From assembly GCA_000934455.1 (NCBI GenBank), contig KN888827.1, forward strand, positions 1 through 64,000: DNA of 64,000 nucleotides, read 5' to 3'. The position numbers were made by a program, and so were the translations under genes. This DNA is from Apostichopus parvimensis. Lineage: Eukaryota; Echinodermata; Holothuroidea; Aspidochirotida; Stichopodidae. Under the pieces are notes generated by a model, which ran no database searches, was not told the DNA's origin, and was given only the letters and a program-made list of their open reading frames with translations. This document shows, piece after piece, positions 34,826 through 58,175 of this stretch (within the stretch, counting starts at the first letter, position 1; each line of letters opens with the position of its first letter).

Positions 34826-35398
34826 CAGTAGCGTCGCCAAGCGGTGTCCTGGGAGGGGGGGGGACGTGCCCTCACAAAAAAATCGTGCCTCCCAGATACC
34901 CCCCAGATGCAATTTGTAGTGTTAAAAAAATACTCAAAACAAAACTTTTTTACAAAGGACGAAACGTATTATGTTCGTCAGTAAAACTTCTTTCCACCCG
35001 ACCGGCCATCACAATAACCAGTGGTTTTCTCACTTGCAAGGTCACAGAGGCCCCGTCGTGAACCGCCAGTGCTTAATTTCAATTTCAACACTCTTATTTC
35101 AAAACATTATGAAAGCAAAAAGGTTAATTTCCATTTTTTGTATAACTTCTTTATCCGCTTCAGTAAAAAACATAAATATCGGACAGACTAAGCCAGAAAA
35201 TTCTTGAACATAAAGTTACTTCAAGTTGCAAAATATAACACCAGATTGCCTCTAATGACCCTTAATTAATCAAAAAATTCTCACCCTCCCCTTAGACCCT
35301 CTCCGTGGAAGGTATTCACATAAAAAACACTGTGCCCCCAATTAAGTGTTGTACCCTCCCTGTGTCCCACAAGATTGAAAATTTTGTCGACGCCATTG
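34826..35398. mobile_element. hAT-like non-autonomous transposon with perfect 8-bp target duplication
   Basis: TATGGGTG occurs on both sides (34818-34825 and 35399-35406). Ends are CAGTAGCGTCGCCAA and, in reverse complement of the right end, CAATGGCGTCGACAA (12 of 15 identical). 8-bp duplications and CA(G/A)TGGCGT-type ends are typical of the hAT superfamily. The interior has no intact transposase frame. Confidence 0.88.
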
Positions 35399-35406
35399 TA
35401 TGGGTG

Positions 35407-36719
35407 CGGTTCCGCCAGATGTTGGCGAAAATTTCCAATACTATTTGGTCTGAAGTAATTCCCCTACTGGGGACAACAGTAACAAACTAGTTCCTTTATT
35501 GCACACTGTGTATGATCGTTAAAGGTATGCTGTATCCCCAAATATGCCAGATATTCAAATATGGTCATCGTTGGTCCAGATTCTTATACTATATTTATTA
35601 CCACCCTGCAGGAAATGGACATTACTGGGAGATACAGTCATCTTGTGTGTTCATTTAGAATGTATGAGAACAATTTGAAGAGTTAAGACCTCCAGGAAAC
35701 TTTTGAAAACTTGTAGCAATTACAGCGTGCTATAATTCGGGGCCTTTATATTATATAGCCTACCTTAAAGCATACATGATGGAGCTTATTAGCCCCAAAT
35801 GCAAAGCTAAATACGGGGAAATTTGGCTGGAGCAGGATAGAACTTTGTTCCGAGACTGTAGATTCTTAGCCTGGTACGGTAGCTTATAGGTTCGGAAGAG
35901 AAATGATAATTAAGTATACAAGTAGCGGTGATAATTAATGTTAGTTAAACAGCGTAGCTACCGAAAGAGGTGAAATCGAGCTGCCGTATGAAATGATTTG
36001 GTCTCTCTAAGTTTCATCCTTTAGGGAACATCTTTCTCAGAAATAGCAATATGGTTTTACCAAGTGATCAGGTATTCTCATTAACCTGTTGTATTCTTTT
36101 GATGAAGCCTCAGTCGTCCAGATTGATAACCTATAGGCCTATGTATATATAGTTATAATCCATAATTCTTGATTCGTACCGTGCCAAATATTATACACAT
36201 ATAGATAACGTACGTATAGGGGCCTATGCGAACGTTGCTGGGTATATCGTGTATGGTGTTTTCATCATTCAGCATGTGTTTGTGAACTGTATCGCCAACA
36301 TTAGTAACGAAGTGGACCTAAGCCCGCTAAGTGAGAAGCAAAATGGGGGGGGGGGGGTGAGCAGTTTGTCGATAACGGTTGGTACATTCCGCAGTCAAGC
36401 TAGTGCACATGAAACTCCCGCAGGTTCCAATTGAAAAAAACACATTGGAAAAAATAAATAAGTGTCCCCAATCTCAAACTTTTGACTTTTTATCTCATTA
36501 TAAATTAATATTTAAAAAAAGACATGCACATATTTCCACAGAAAACTTTTCCAATAAATTAATGATACTTTAGTACATGTAAGTGTAAAAGCAGTTGTTT
36601 TCCACACAAGGAATTTTTCAGCGGCGGTAAGCTAATCAGCGGGCAGTACCATGTGCGGAGAATAACTTTAAACCCAATAAAACTAAAATACTGATAAAGA
36701 GTTGTACATAGACAGAATC
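35407..36719. other. Intergenic DNA, nothing recognised
   Basis: AT-rich with a G run at about 36346-36357. Short open frames lack family resemblance and splice structure. Confidence 0.5.
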
Positions 36720-36725
36720 GAACAC

Positions 36726-37647
36726 TACGGAAGCGTAGAAGGGACATTGCATTGACGAGTTACCAACTTGACAAAACGACAATTATNNNNNNNNNNNNNN
36801 NNNNNNNNNNNNNNNNNNNNNNNNNNNNNNNNNNNNNNNNNNNNNNNNNNNNNNNNNNNNNNNNNNNNNNNNNNNNNNNNNNNNNNNNNNNNNNNNNNNN
36901 NNNNNNNNNNNNNNNNNNNNNNNNNNNNNNNNNNNNNNNNNNNNNNNNNNNNNNNNNNNNNNNNNNNNNNNNNNNNNNNNNNNNNNNNNNNNNNNNNNNN
37001 NNNNNNNNNNNNNNNNNNNNNNNNNNNNNNNNNNNNNNNNNNNNNNNNNNNNNNNNNNNNNNNNNNNNNNNNNNNNNNNNNNNNNNNNNNNNNNNNNNNN
37101 NNNNNNNNNNNNNNNNNNNNNNNNNNNNNNNNNNNNNNNNNNNNNNNNNNNNNNNNNNNNNNNNNNNNNNNNNNNNNNNNNNNNNNNNNNNNNNNNNNNN
37201 NNNNNNNNNNNNNNNNNNNNNNNNNNNNNNNNNNNNNNNNNNNNNNNNNNNNNNNNNNNNNNNNNNNNNNNNNNNNNNNNNNNNNNNNNNNNNNNNNNNN
37301 NNNNNNNNNNNNNNNNNNNNNNNNNNNNNNNNNNNNNNNNNNNNNNNNNNNNNNNNNNNNNNNNNNNNNNNNNNNNNNNNNNNNNNNNNNNNNNNNNNNN
37401 NNNNNNNNNNNNNNNNNNNNNNNNNNNNNNNNNNNNNNNNNNNNNNNNNNNNNNNNNNNNNNNNNNNNNNNNNNNNCGTCAATTTGCAGAAAATTGATGC
37501 ATTGACGAGATCCGTTATCTCGTCAAAACGTCAATTTTCTGAATTTTGTCACGTTACCATCTCGTCAACTCGTCAATTTGCGGCAAATAATTGTCGTTTT
37601 GTCAAGTTGGTAACTCGTCAATGCAATGTCCCTTCTACGCTTCCGTA
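36726..37647. mobile_element. Foldback element with at least 61-bp perfect inverted arms, enclosing an assembly gap
   Basis: The left arm at 36726-36786 (starting TACGGAAGCGTAGAAGGGAC) is the exact reverse complement of the right arm at 37587-37647. GAACAC flanks both sides (36720-36725 and 37648-37653), a likely 6-bp target duplication. Inner sequence at 37477-37586 is built from TCGTCAA/TTGACGA words that can also pair. The 690-N gap begins exactly where the left arm is still matching, so the arms may be longer. No coding sequence is visible. Confidence 0.85.
36787..37476. other. Assembly gap (690 N)
   Basis: Run of N inside the foldback element. The inverted arms and TCGTCAA repeats probably defeated assembly. 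Open frames called across it are artefacts. Confidence 0.99.
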
Positions 37648-37877
37648 GAACACACAACATTGTGGTGTGAAGGACAAACTGTTGTTGAGAACAAATGACC
37701 GGCCGAGCGAGAGTTTGAACTATAACTATATAAGGAGGGTGGGGAGGGGGGGGGGGTTATATGAGAGGCGAGGAAAATCTCAGGAGAAGGAGGTGGTGGA
37801 ATTAATATAACTACGCTGGGGTCAATTTCTATCTTATTTGGTAAGCACTCGGGAGGTATTGTCACAAGCGTGCCAAA

Positions 37878-38092
37878 CTTGTCTTACTGTTTATCATTCT
37901 CATTCTTTAATCTCCATCTGTATATATCTTGTCTTACTGTTTATCATTCTCATTCTTTAATCTCCATCTGTATATATCCTGATTTATATTTTATGCTCAT
38001 ATATTTTTGTACTGTTTTGAACTTTTTTATGTGCGAGACACTAATTTCCTTATTTGGAGCAATAAAGTTTTACTTACTTACAAACTTGGTGA
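37878..38092 (+). mobile_element. Probable LINE 3' end with an internal 50-bp tandem duplication
   Basis: A 50-bp unit (CTTGTCTTACTGTTTATCAT onward) is duplicated exactly at 37878-37927 and 37928-37977. The stretch then runs to GAGCAATAAAGTTTTACTTACTTAC, the AATAAAGTTTACTTACTTAC-type short-repeat ending common on CR1-like LINEs. No ORF2 sequence precedes it, so the family is inferred from the tail only. Confidence 0.5.
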
Positions 38093-38653
38093 TAAAACTA
38101 AGAAACTGTATTAACCAAAAACGATATCTTTACATACACACAAAAAAAAATTACTATTGTTATGTATTATACATGTATACTGCTACGCCATCGGTTATCT
38201 AAGTTGGTTTCGCTACTGGTGCCTCCAAGGTCAAGGGGCCTCTGTGAACACGTACTTCCAGGTAAGACAAAACGTAACAGCGGAAAAGCACTTGAGTGCA
38301 CTGAGGCGGGTACCAAAGGGCTTTAATATGGTAAGATGTGTGCTAAAGTACTGGTAGATATAACACACTTACTCTGCCTCCTATGTTCCGTGACCTATCA
38401 AAGGTTGCTTAAACGTGTAGTCAACATTTGATTGTATGCAAATTGCACTGGGTAATCCAGCCACTCTTTTAATATCGATGTGCATCAGGCATTTAGTGGG
38501 TAATTTCTCAATAGTAGAAATTGATATTGAAAAGACACCTGCCCTGATACCAAAAGGATTAAATGACATTAGTCATTCTTTAAAGGAAACAATTAGGCAC
38601 AAAATCAATTTTTATGAATTGCAGACCCTCCCTGTGCCCCAATTGTGAATTGC

Positions 38654-39013
38654 AGGCATTGAAGACTCGCCCCAAACCGTGTGCGGCCATCTGAAAAAGT
38701 TAACTTTCTGTTGCTTGCAAGTGACGTTTTGTTCGTGTCGCTACAAAATGCAGACAGTAATGAGACGTGATACCTTGTTATCTTTAGCTGGACCTGAGAT
38801 GTCCATCGCTGTATCGTTTACACACTGTGCTGTGGATATTGACCGCAGCTGTATGTACTGACTGTACACTAGTGTCTAATTACCGACGGTAGCAAGCTGA
38901 GTGTGTATTTTCTGGGATCGATGGTGGTGCCTAACACTTCTGTTACACCTCATTCGAAACTAGGTCAGATCACCGGCATTAGACGTTTCTTTTTGCGCGA
39001 GTCTTCAAACCCT
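38654..39013 (+). mobile_element. TTAA-flanked MITE, copy 2 (family A)
   Basis: Starts AGGCATTGAAGACTCG and ends GAGTCTTCAAACCCT, then TTAA at 39014-39017. The left flank reads TTGC instead of TTAA, so that side has probably mutated. Full length at about 360 bp and highly similar to copy 3. Confidence 0.85.
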
Positions 39014-39017
39014 TTAA

Positions 39018-41140
39018 GGCTAACTTGATGATAGCCTCAGGGCTATATTTGTGCCCAAAGTCATTCTTAATGACATCTATATCAAAACTTGGTAGTAAAA
39101 AGATATGGACTTATAATAACAACACACAAACTACTGTTACACTTTTGGCAAATTTATTGTTATTTTTCATCCACTGCATATTATAATAGCTCTCTCTCTG
39201 TCACGTTTCTGTTTAAAATGTCTACAAACTCAAAACGTTTTAATGCCAAGAATCACCATTGCCTCTTCATTCTCTTGGCATCCAATCTTAAAATTCATTC
39301 ACTAATATGATTGCAACAAATACTTGACTAAGCTGGTTAAGACAGATAACTCTGTGAAATGTTTTACTACATTCAGTCAAATCCTTAACCAACAGTATTC
39401 AAGAAGTCAATTCTTATGACAGTCGAAAATGGGGCAAAACAAAAAAATAAGCACAAAAACAGCAGGATTGAAAGCAATTTAGAACAGGATAATATCATAA
39501 TTTGTCACAAACATCTTTGGTGATGGAAAAGGTAGGGAAAAAAATATAATTTTCCATAAAATTTCTCAACATTGACACTGTTTGAACTTAGGAGAAAAAA
39601 TAAATATTACAGAATAATCAATACAGCAAGCAGGCAAGAAAGGAATATTAGAAAAATTAATTAGAAAAATTAAAAATTCCCTTGTCTGGAAAAAAAAAAG
39701 AATACAAAGGTGATTGATTTTTGATAGATATTAAATAAAGCTGCATCTTAAAGTAATGAATTTTAAGCAATACATGATAAAAGCAAAAGTAGATCAAATT
39801 GTTACACAAAATTTCAGGAATTTTCAGGAATTACAAAATGAGAATATAACAGCACTGACTAAGATTTCACTTTTCTTCCTCAAATGAGGTCACAACTGTT
39901 GGTTTTGATACTTTTTAAAGGCATTTGTAATTGGTGACAATCTATGAAATAAGATTTCATTTTTTTTTTAAAGCATTTGAAATTGGCGACAATCTATGAA
40001 GTAAGATTTCCCTTTATTATACCGCAAATGAGGCCACAACTGTTGGTTTTGAAAGCATTTGAAATTGGTGACAATCTATGAAATCCTGTGAATCCTGACC
40101 TCTCCTTTGTGGCCATTTTGGGATGATGGAGCCTTTCTAAAAATGTAAATTAGCTGGTGTGTTGAAGCAAGGAGAAGGAAAAGTAACAGAGATTTAAGCA
40201 CAAGAACAACAAATTAAGAATTTGGAATGTACACTTCATAACATTTTACGATGGTCTTGGTACCACGCTTTGACAATCTATGACAAAATCTGAAATGCTC
40301 GATGGAAAAAAAGAAGAACTAGATGAAGCAAAGAATCAGCCATCAAGTGACTTTTAACAGAAAAACGAAAAACAACATCAGAAAAGCACACATTATTTCG
40401 CAAAATTCATGAATAGCTGATTACTGCAATTTGACTGTATGATGATGTGTAGACCATGCTAAATGGAGATCTTGCAAGGACCCTACTAACACATGTGAAG
40501 TTAGATACCAAAGGCACTTAACCTTAACGATCCACATAGGGATCACTAAAAGTCCTGTCGGGATCGCAAAGGATTCAAAAAGTGCATGCTGGACTAGTAG
40601 GTAGGATACAGAACCAAAGAGACAAATGTCATTTACAGACAGTTGAAAAAGGTTGTTAATTAAAGAATTTGATTAATCTCATTAACACTTACTTAAAATT
40701 CTTCATGAGAAACTTTTAATATTAACTCAGATGTACGAGAGGATCAGATGTCATTGTTGCCAATGATAACCTTCGAGGGGGTGACAGCCAAGTCTATAAC
40801 ATTTTTGTGCGAAGGATCACTGACGGACCTATTCGATCCTTTATCGATTTGCAGGTAAATTGCTTTAAAGTACTGCAGCCATAACAGGCAAACCAAATTA
40901 ATTGTGTAGTGAATGAAAAAAGGTATCATGATCCACAGTTTTACCTGCTCAGGATAAACTTTTCACTTTCACGCGACCCTTTTTATGATCATCATCATGA
41001 TTGCTCTTACAAGGCACTACAATGGTTTACATGCTTTATTTGGACAAGCTTAAAGACTTTCTCTTGCAGGAAGAAAAGAGTTGTCATTCACTCAAACTGA
41101 TAAATGACATCTCTAGGTTGTTGTGGACCAATTGCTTCCT
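39018..41140 (-). other. Downstream region and presumed 3' UTR of ALDH7A1
   Basis: No other gene is recognised. Minus-strand AATAAA candidates include 40013-40018 (TTTATT on the plus strand) and one near 39148. If these are used the 3' UTR would be long and would include the small tandem array at 39861-40084. Confidence 0.5.
39861..40084. repeat. Small tandem array downstream of ALDH7A1
   Basis: Three head-to-tail units start AAGATTTC at about 39861, 39951 and 40002 and end GACAATCTATGAARY. Units 1 and 3 (about 90 and 83 bp) share AATGAGGYCACAACTGTTGG; unit 2 (51 bp) lacks that middle part. A candidate minus-strand AATAAA falls in unit 3. Confidence 0.8.
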
Positions 41141-53062
<11,922 letters not shown>

Positions 53063-53131
53063 CTTGATATGTCTTACATGAAAAGAAGAAAACAGAATTT
53101 CAAAAACATTTGTTGTTCTAGCACGAGGACC

Positions 53132-53512
53132 CATAGGTGTGGGAGCCTAATTTGATTTGGGGGGGCTGTAACGACTTTTCCGAAAAATATAACCAAACAT
53201 TTTCACGCGCTCCGTGCGCGTTCAACATGTTAATGTGCATATCATATAGGCATTCATCGGTTATTACATCACATGCCAATAACATACAATAATTTTCTGT
53301 GTTATAACCCTTCCATATTGGTTATAATTATTGGGGAAGTCGTTACAATAACAATGATCATAATAATACAAGTTTAACCATTAAAAAACACATTGCAAAA
53401 TATTCTTCTTTCAGTAGGTGCCTGAAAAATTCTCAGCATATTGCCCAAATTTTCACGAAAATGTTTGGTTGCAGCCAACCAGCCCCCCCCCCCCCCGCCT
53501 CCTACGCCTAAG
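53132..53512. mobile_element. hAT-like MITE (family B), copy 2
   Basis: Starts CATAGGTGTGGGAG and ends CTCCTACGCCTAAG, homologous to 24849-25281. Flanks CGAGGACC (53124-53131) and CTAGGACC (53513-53520) agree at 7 of 8. It lies just upstream of the first coding exon of ALDH7A1, in the presumed 5' UTR intron. A C run lies near its right end. Confidence 0.88.
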
Positions 53513-53923
53513 CTAGGACCTAGGTTATGCACATAGTAGCCCTAAAAACATGAAAATATGAATAAGAAAAAGAGGGGTTTCTGACAGCTACTGTTTCTAA
53601 GCTTACTAACTCATTTAAGGATTACTTCAAGCCTTACGTCTGGTTAGGTCTAAAAGACCAACAGAAGACAATGCAGCAACCTTTCCCATACTGAATCAGT
53701 ACATAGGTCTAGACCCAGCCTACCTAGGCCGAACAATTAAGTAACATTAGGCTTAGCTAAGCTAGCACTAGTACTGGGCCTCTCTTCTCTACCTAGGATA
53801 AGCCTATAGGCTGTGGCAATGAATTATACTCCTGTAAACTGAACGTAACACGAATATTAATGGATATCAATTGCCTTGTTGCTTCACAAATACATTGGAA
53901 AGTATGACGCAATATTTTCTTAC

Positions 53924-54000
53924 CGTCAGATCGTTTCTGATGAGTAACCCAACCTATTGTAGTTTCTTGCACATTTGACAGTTCTACAACGCTGTAATGT
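53924..54000 (-). other. Possible non-coding first exon of ALDH7A1
   Basis: On the minus strand GATCTGACG is followed by donor GTAAGAAAAT at 53923. An acceptor TTTTCATGTAAG ends just before ACATATCAAG and the ATG at 53062. This pair would give a 5' UTR intron of about 850 bp containing the family B MITE. The upper limit of the exon is unknown. Confidence 0.35.
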
Positions 54001-55336
54001 TACGAAGGGAAACCGCTCATTGCACACATGGACTAAAATCTGCCGATTAACGGTAATACAGACGCTAGCCATAGTTTACCAGCGTTACGTACATGCGTCA
54101 TTTAATTTCATATACAGGCCCCAAAAGTTTATGTCATTATAGCTTCTGTAGAAAACATGATAGGAAATTATCAGATATGCAGGAGGGAATAACTGACTTC
54201 GGGTAAATCCTGTCTACATGCACCACGTACTCTAAGATTGGGCGGAGCTAAGGGTGTGTGGCAGAGGCGTGTCATTGACCCGGAGGGAGCTGATACCAAG
54301 GAGTTGTTTCCATAACAAGTTCCTGCTGGTACACACCGCTGAAGAAGAGAGGTAGTTGTAGTTTCTAACTAAAACTAAAAACTAAAACAAGACAAGACAA
54401 CAACAAAAAAACAACAACAACAAAAAACAAACAAAACAAAAGAACAAAACAAATTACTTTGAAACAATGTGGAAGAATTTTCGACTCTTTAGGATGTATC
54501 CATATAAATTGAACTAGGGTGTATCGCATATCCATGTTATATAATTCTGTAAATTACACTATGAGGGGCCGGGATGAGCTTCCCTGATGTTATCCTGGCG
54601 GGGAGGGCTTATCCCCATAAGTTAACACGGTTTCGCCCCTGAATTCCACCGCAAATCGATCCCTAAGTTCTCTATGATATACAAGATGAAAGTGTAAATT
54701 TATATAAAGATGAATTGCGCACTCACTCCGTCGTATATCCATTTGATCCATTGACATACTAAGTGTAACTTCTATCGTAAAACCAGGAGATTTTGATCGT
54801 GTTCCAATAAAAATGTTGATAGCAGGTGTAACCAATTATATGCACAGGGAAGATGCCTCTAGCATTGTAAACCCTATCTACATATAGATCTCTTTTACGC
54901 AATGCATGACTTATTTAATGACATAAAATAATTTAGTATTCGCCATCTTCGAAATATGTCACAAGTCGTCAGCGGGTTATTATTCTAGTCCTATATATAT
55001 CTGTGGTAATATGTATGGAGTCTGTACCGTAATACTAATAGTAGCAGTTGGTATGCTCAAACGTTAGCTACTCAAAATATTATGATACATTTGTAATTGT
55101 AGTTCAGGGTTGGTCAAACAGCCTTTGGTTACTGTACCTAGTGTAGTAGTGATGCAGATGTCTCATCTCACAGTTTGCAGCAGTCAACAATAGCCTACAC
55201 TACCCACGGGTGAAGAATATCGTGTTGGTTTATACTTCTTTTGTTGTTTCTTTCGAGCGGAAGAATGATTCGATCGTAACCATGTTGTGAAAACCCGTAT
55301 GAGAACTCTGGCTAGGATTCGTCTTTGGTCGAAAAC
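54001..55336. other. Intergenic region between divergent ALDH7A1 and ARRDC-like gene
   Basis: Presumably holds both promoters. An A-rich AACAACAAC/AAACAAAAC simple repeat lies at about 54363-54455. No clear conserved element was recognised. Confidence 0.5.
54363..54455. repeat. A-rich (CAA)n simple repeat
   Basis: About 90 bases composed almost only of A and C in AAAC and CAA words. Confidence 0.85.
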
Positions 55337-57672
55337 ATGGTGAAATTAAAAGATTTCCACATCGTCTTAGACTACAACAAGAATGTTTACACTGCTGGTG
55401 AAACGGTGTCCGGTCATGTTGCCGTTGACTTACGAGGTGACATGAAGATGCGGGGAATTCGCATCTACATGAGAGGTTTAGCGAGGGTATGCATTTTCAC
55501 TGGTTTATAACATAAGAAATGTTGTCGCACTAATCTTCATATAATTCAATCGAATAAACATGATTAAAATAATGCACAAATGCCTAGCCTAAGCCTACAA
55601 TCGCCTGGGCCTAGGCCTATGCCCAATGTTAGGCCTCAGTCCCTGTCACAGTGTCAGTAGAATTCCTTAGCTCTAGTCTTACTCTTAGTAATAGTATGTT
55701 ATTAAGCAAGAAGATTACAGTATCAAGGTATTCAATACCTTTACTTAAGTAGGGCCAAACCGTGACCACTTGGGTTAGGTTTATGTAGGTTAGGCCTACA
55801 CTGTGAATGATGCGACAACCCCTACACGATAGCACTGCCTTGTAAGTAAGTGCGTCAATTGAGCTATACTGTAGCCTGTAGGGCTCCTACTAGCTATAGG
55901 CTATAGTTTTAACGTCAATCCCCATGACTAGTATCTTGGCAGAACTGGTTGGGGACAAGCTTGATATGAGTCAAAATAAGAACGGGGTCACTTTTAGACC
56001 ATTACACTGTCTCTGCTGTTGCCTTGTATCATATTCCTTTTTCCTGTTTCATTATAAACTCAGACCTACTTAAGGTTTCTCTTTGTCAAACTCAGATCAT
56101 GGACAGTACAGTATGCAGTAGGGTGCTGATAGTTGTAATTGATTAATCGCCAGTAGTGGCGATTACACTTTGGAAGTTCGATTAATTGCGCTCAAGACCT
56201 AAGTTGCTATTACTTGACTACAAGCTAGCACTAATCTGCTTTGGAAAAATAGCCTAACCTATCAAAAACAACCCTTCAGCCTAGCCTAGAAAGTTTTGCC
56301 TATGCTCAAATATACAGAACTGTATTTCATCACTAAGTTTATGTACAGTTCTTTGACCCCTGTGACCAGCTAGCTATCACTGTGCTGTGTTAAAAATCGG
56401 CAAGCACCTGCTCCGGTTAGATTCATGCATTTGCTTGTCAGTAACACACTTGTTCTGCTTTGCAACATTCAGTCCTAGCAATGTTTGATCATTGCGCATA
56501 ATCGCAAATTCGTAAGTAATTAATATTTTTACGATTGCCAATGTATTTGTCATGTCTTCAAACATGTTTCATGGAGAAAGATTTGTTTTGACTGTATTTC
56601 TGCAATGTAAAAACGACAATGATGACGTCATAATTGTAACCGAGTAATTGCGAGAAGAGCTGTGGGATTAATCGACTACAAATGTAAGAGTCGACAATCA
56701 GCACTAGTTCGCAGGTACTGATAGAAGGGAAAAGCCTCTTTTGAAAGGAAAATACAGATTTAAGCCTATAGTACTAATTCTTCTTCAAACCAGCACATAT
56801 AAACGTATCACAATTCCACTCGTTGTTATTGTGATAACTGCAGACAACAACACTCTCAGTGAAGCTCACAGCTTTCCTTAAAAATGCTGAGCAGGAAATG
56901 TATTCAGGAAGTACTAAAGCACTAGAAAAAGTGAAACTCTTCCTGTGTATTCTTAGGGAAAATCATTACTGCAAATAAAATCTACCATGAAGTGGTACAT
57001 TCATATTGTTTGCATTTATATCCTCTGTCCAGCATAATACAGATGTCCTACTTGGATCAGAAGGGGACTTACTGTGTATATGTACACAGTTGTGAAGATC
57101 TGAGTCCCTTGGCCACTTGCAACCCATAACCAAATTTTATGGGGCTTTATAAATGATATAACAGTAGTGTAGCCTATGGGACCTTACATGACAATCGAGG
57201 GAAGACATTAAGTATATACATTACTTGGGTACACTTGTGATAGAATAATTGGATATATAAATGAATAGCCTTCTGACTGTGTACCAGCAATATTAGGGGG
57301 GTTATTGTTATGAATTTGTGTGCACACATGTTCTTTAAAACTTGAATAATACATGTATGTGGTAAGACATGATCTTGTTGACTATAGTTTCAATGAAATA
57401 TGTTATCATTGGAAGATGGGGTTGGGGGATGGGGGGGGGTGGGGGATCAGATAGTGGTTCAATTGAAATAAATGGATATAAAAAAGCTTACATTGTACTT
57501 TACGTACAATATTTTTCTGTTATTCTATCATGTCATGTCCTACCGTAATTTTCCTCATTTCAGGTTCACTGGAGTGAATCGAGAGGCGGTGGTCACCAAA
57601 CTGGCTCATATACAAAGTACTATGATGCAGAGGAAGAATATTTCTACATGAGGCAGGTCCTCTTTGGAAAGG
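55337..57672 (+). CDS. Arrestin-domain-containing (alpha-arrestin) protein, first two coding exons, partial
   Basis: Exon 1 is 55337-55486 and exon 2 is 57564-57672, joined in frame by a GT-AG intron. The peptide MVKLKDFHIVLDYNKNVYTA, then GETVSGHVAVDLRGDMKMRG, IRIYMRGLARVHWSESRGGG and EEEYFYMRQVLFGKG, is the start of an arrestin N-lobe. The Y-(x)-GetVsG-v.v, ariRG.A.v.W.E.r and eeeYf motifs are those of vertebrate ARRDC1-4 and TXNIP. Alpha-arrestins are adaptors that link membrane receptors to NEDD4-type E3 ligases through C-terminal PPxY motifs; that part is not in the window. Exon 2 ends at phase 1 with a GTAGGTGG donor. The remaining exons are not seen up to 64000, where a CT-rich tract and AAATAG at 63966-63971 could be the next acceptor. 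The ATG follows an in-frame TTG that I do not take as start. Confidence 0.88.
55487..57563 (+). other. ARRDC-like intron 1
   Basis: Contains GGGCCTAGGCCTATGCCC-type words (about 55605-55622) and a G run at 57428-57437. No exon or transposon with definable ends was recognised. Confidence 0.6.
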
Positions 57673-58072
57673 GTAGGTGGAGCTTAAGGGTCTGCTCAGT
57701 GCTAACATATCTCCTCCCTATTTATGCACTCTTAAATTATTTTGCAGTGAGTTATGCTCTATTTGTTACTGTTGACAATTTGTTTTCCTGCAGTTTCTGA
57801 CTGATTGCAGATTACAAATTAACAATTAGCTTGTTATTCTCCTGCCTCTCATTTAGCTGGATCTAGTCATTCCTGTGTTGTGATACAAAAAATATAATAA
57901 TGATGTAAATAGGAACAAAAGCATCTCAAAGTATCCAACATTTACTCACTGACCGGTACTTAATTACTTGACATCATTTACTAGCATTACTGTCACATAT
58001 AAATGATCTACTGTTATGTGGTCATTCTGTCTCTGCTCCATTGGTAAATATATTGCTGCATGGTTCTGACAG

Positions 58073-58175
58073 CATAATGTATACAGGCATACACATGGCA
58101 TAACGTATACATGCATACACAAGGCACAATGTATGCATGCATACACATAGCATAATGTATGCACTCATACACATA
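58073..58175. repeat. Four-copy 26-bp minisatellite
   Basis: Units at 58073, 58099, 58125 and 58151 of the form CATAATGTATACAGGCATAC plus ACATGG, with substitutions only and constant 26-bp length. Confidence 0.9.

Noticed and set aside
36752-37648. Long open frames (240-298 codons) in three frames over 36.8-37.6 kb
   Set aside because: They are almost entirely N and exist only because N runs contain no stop codons.
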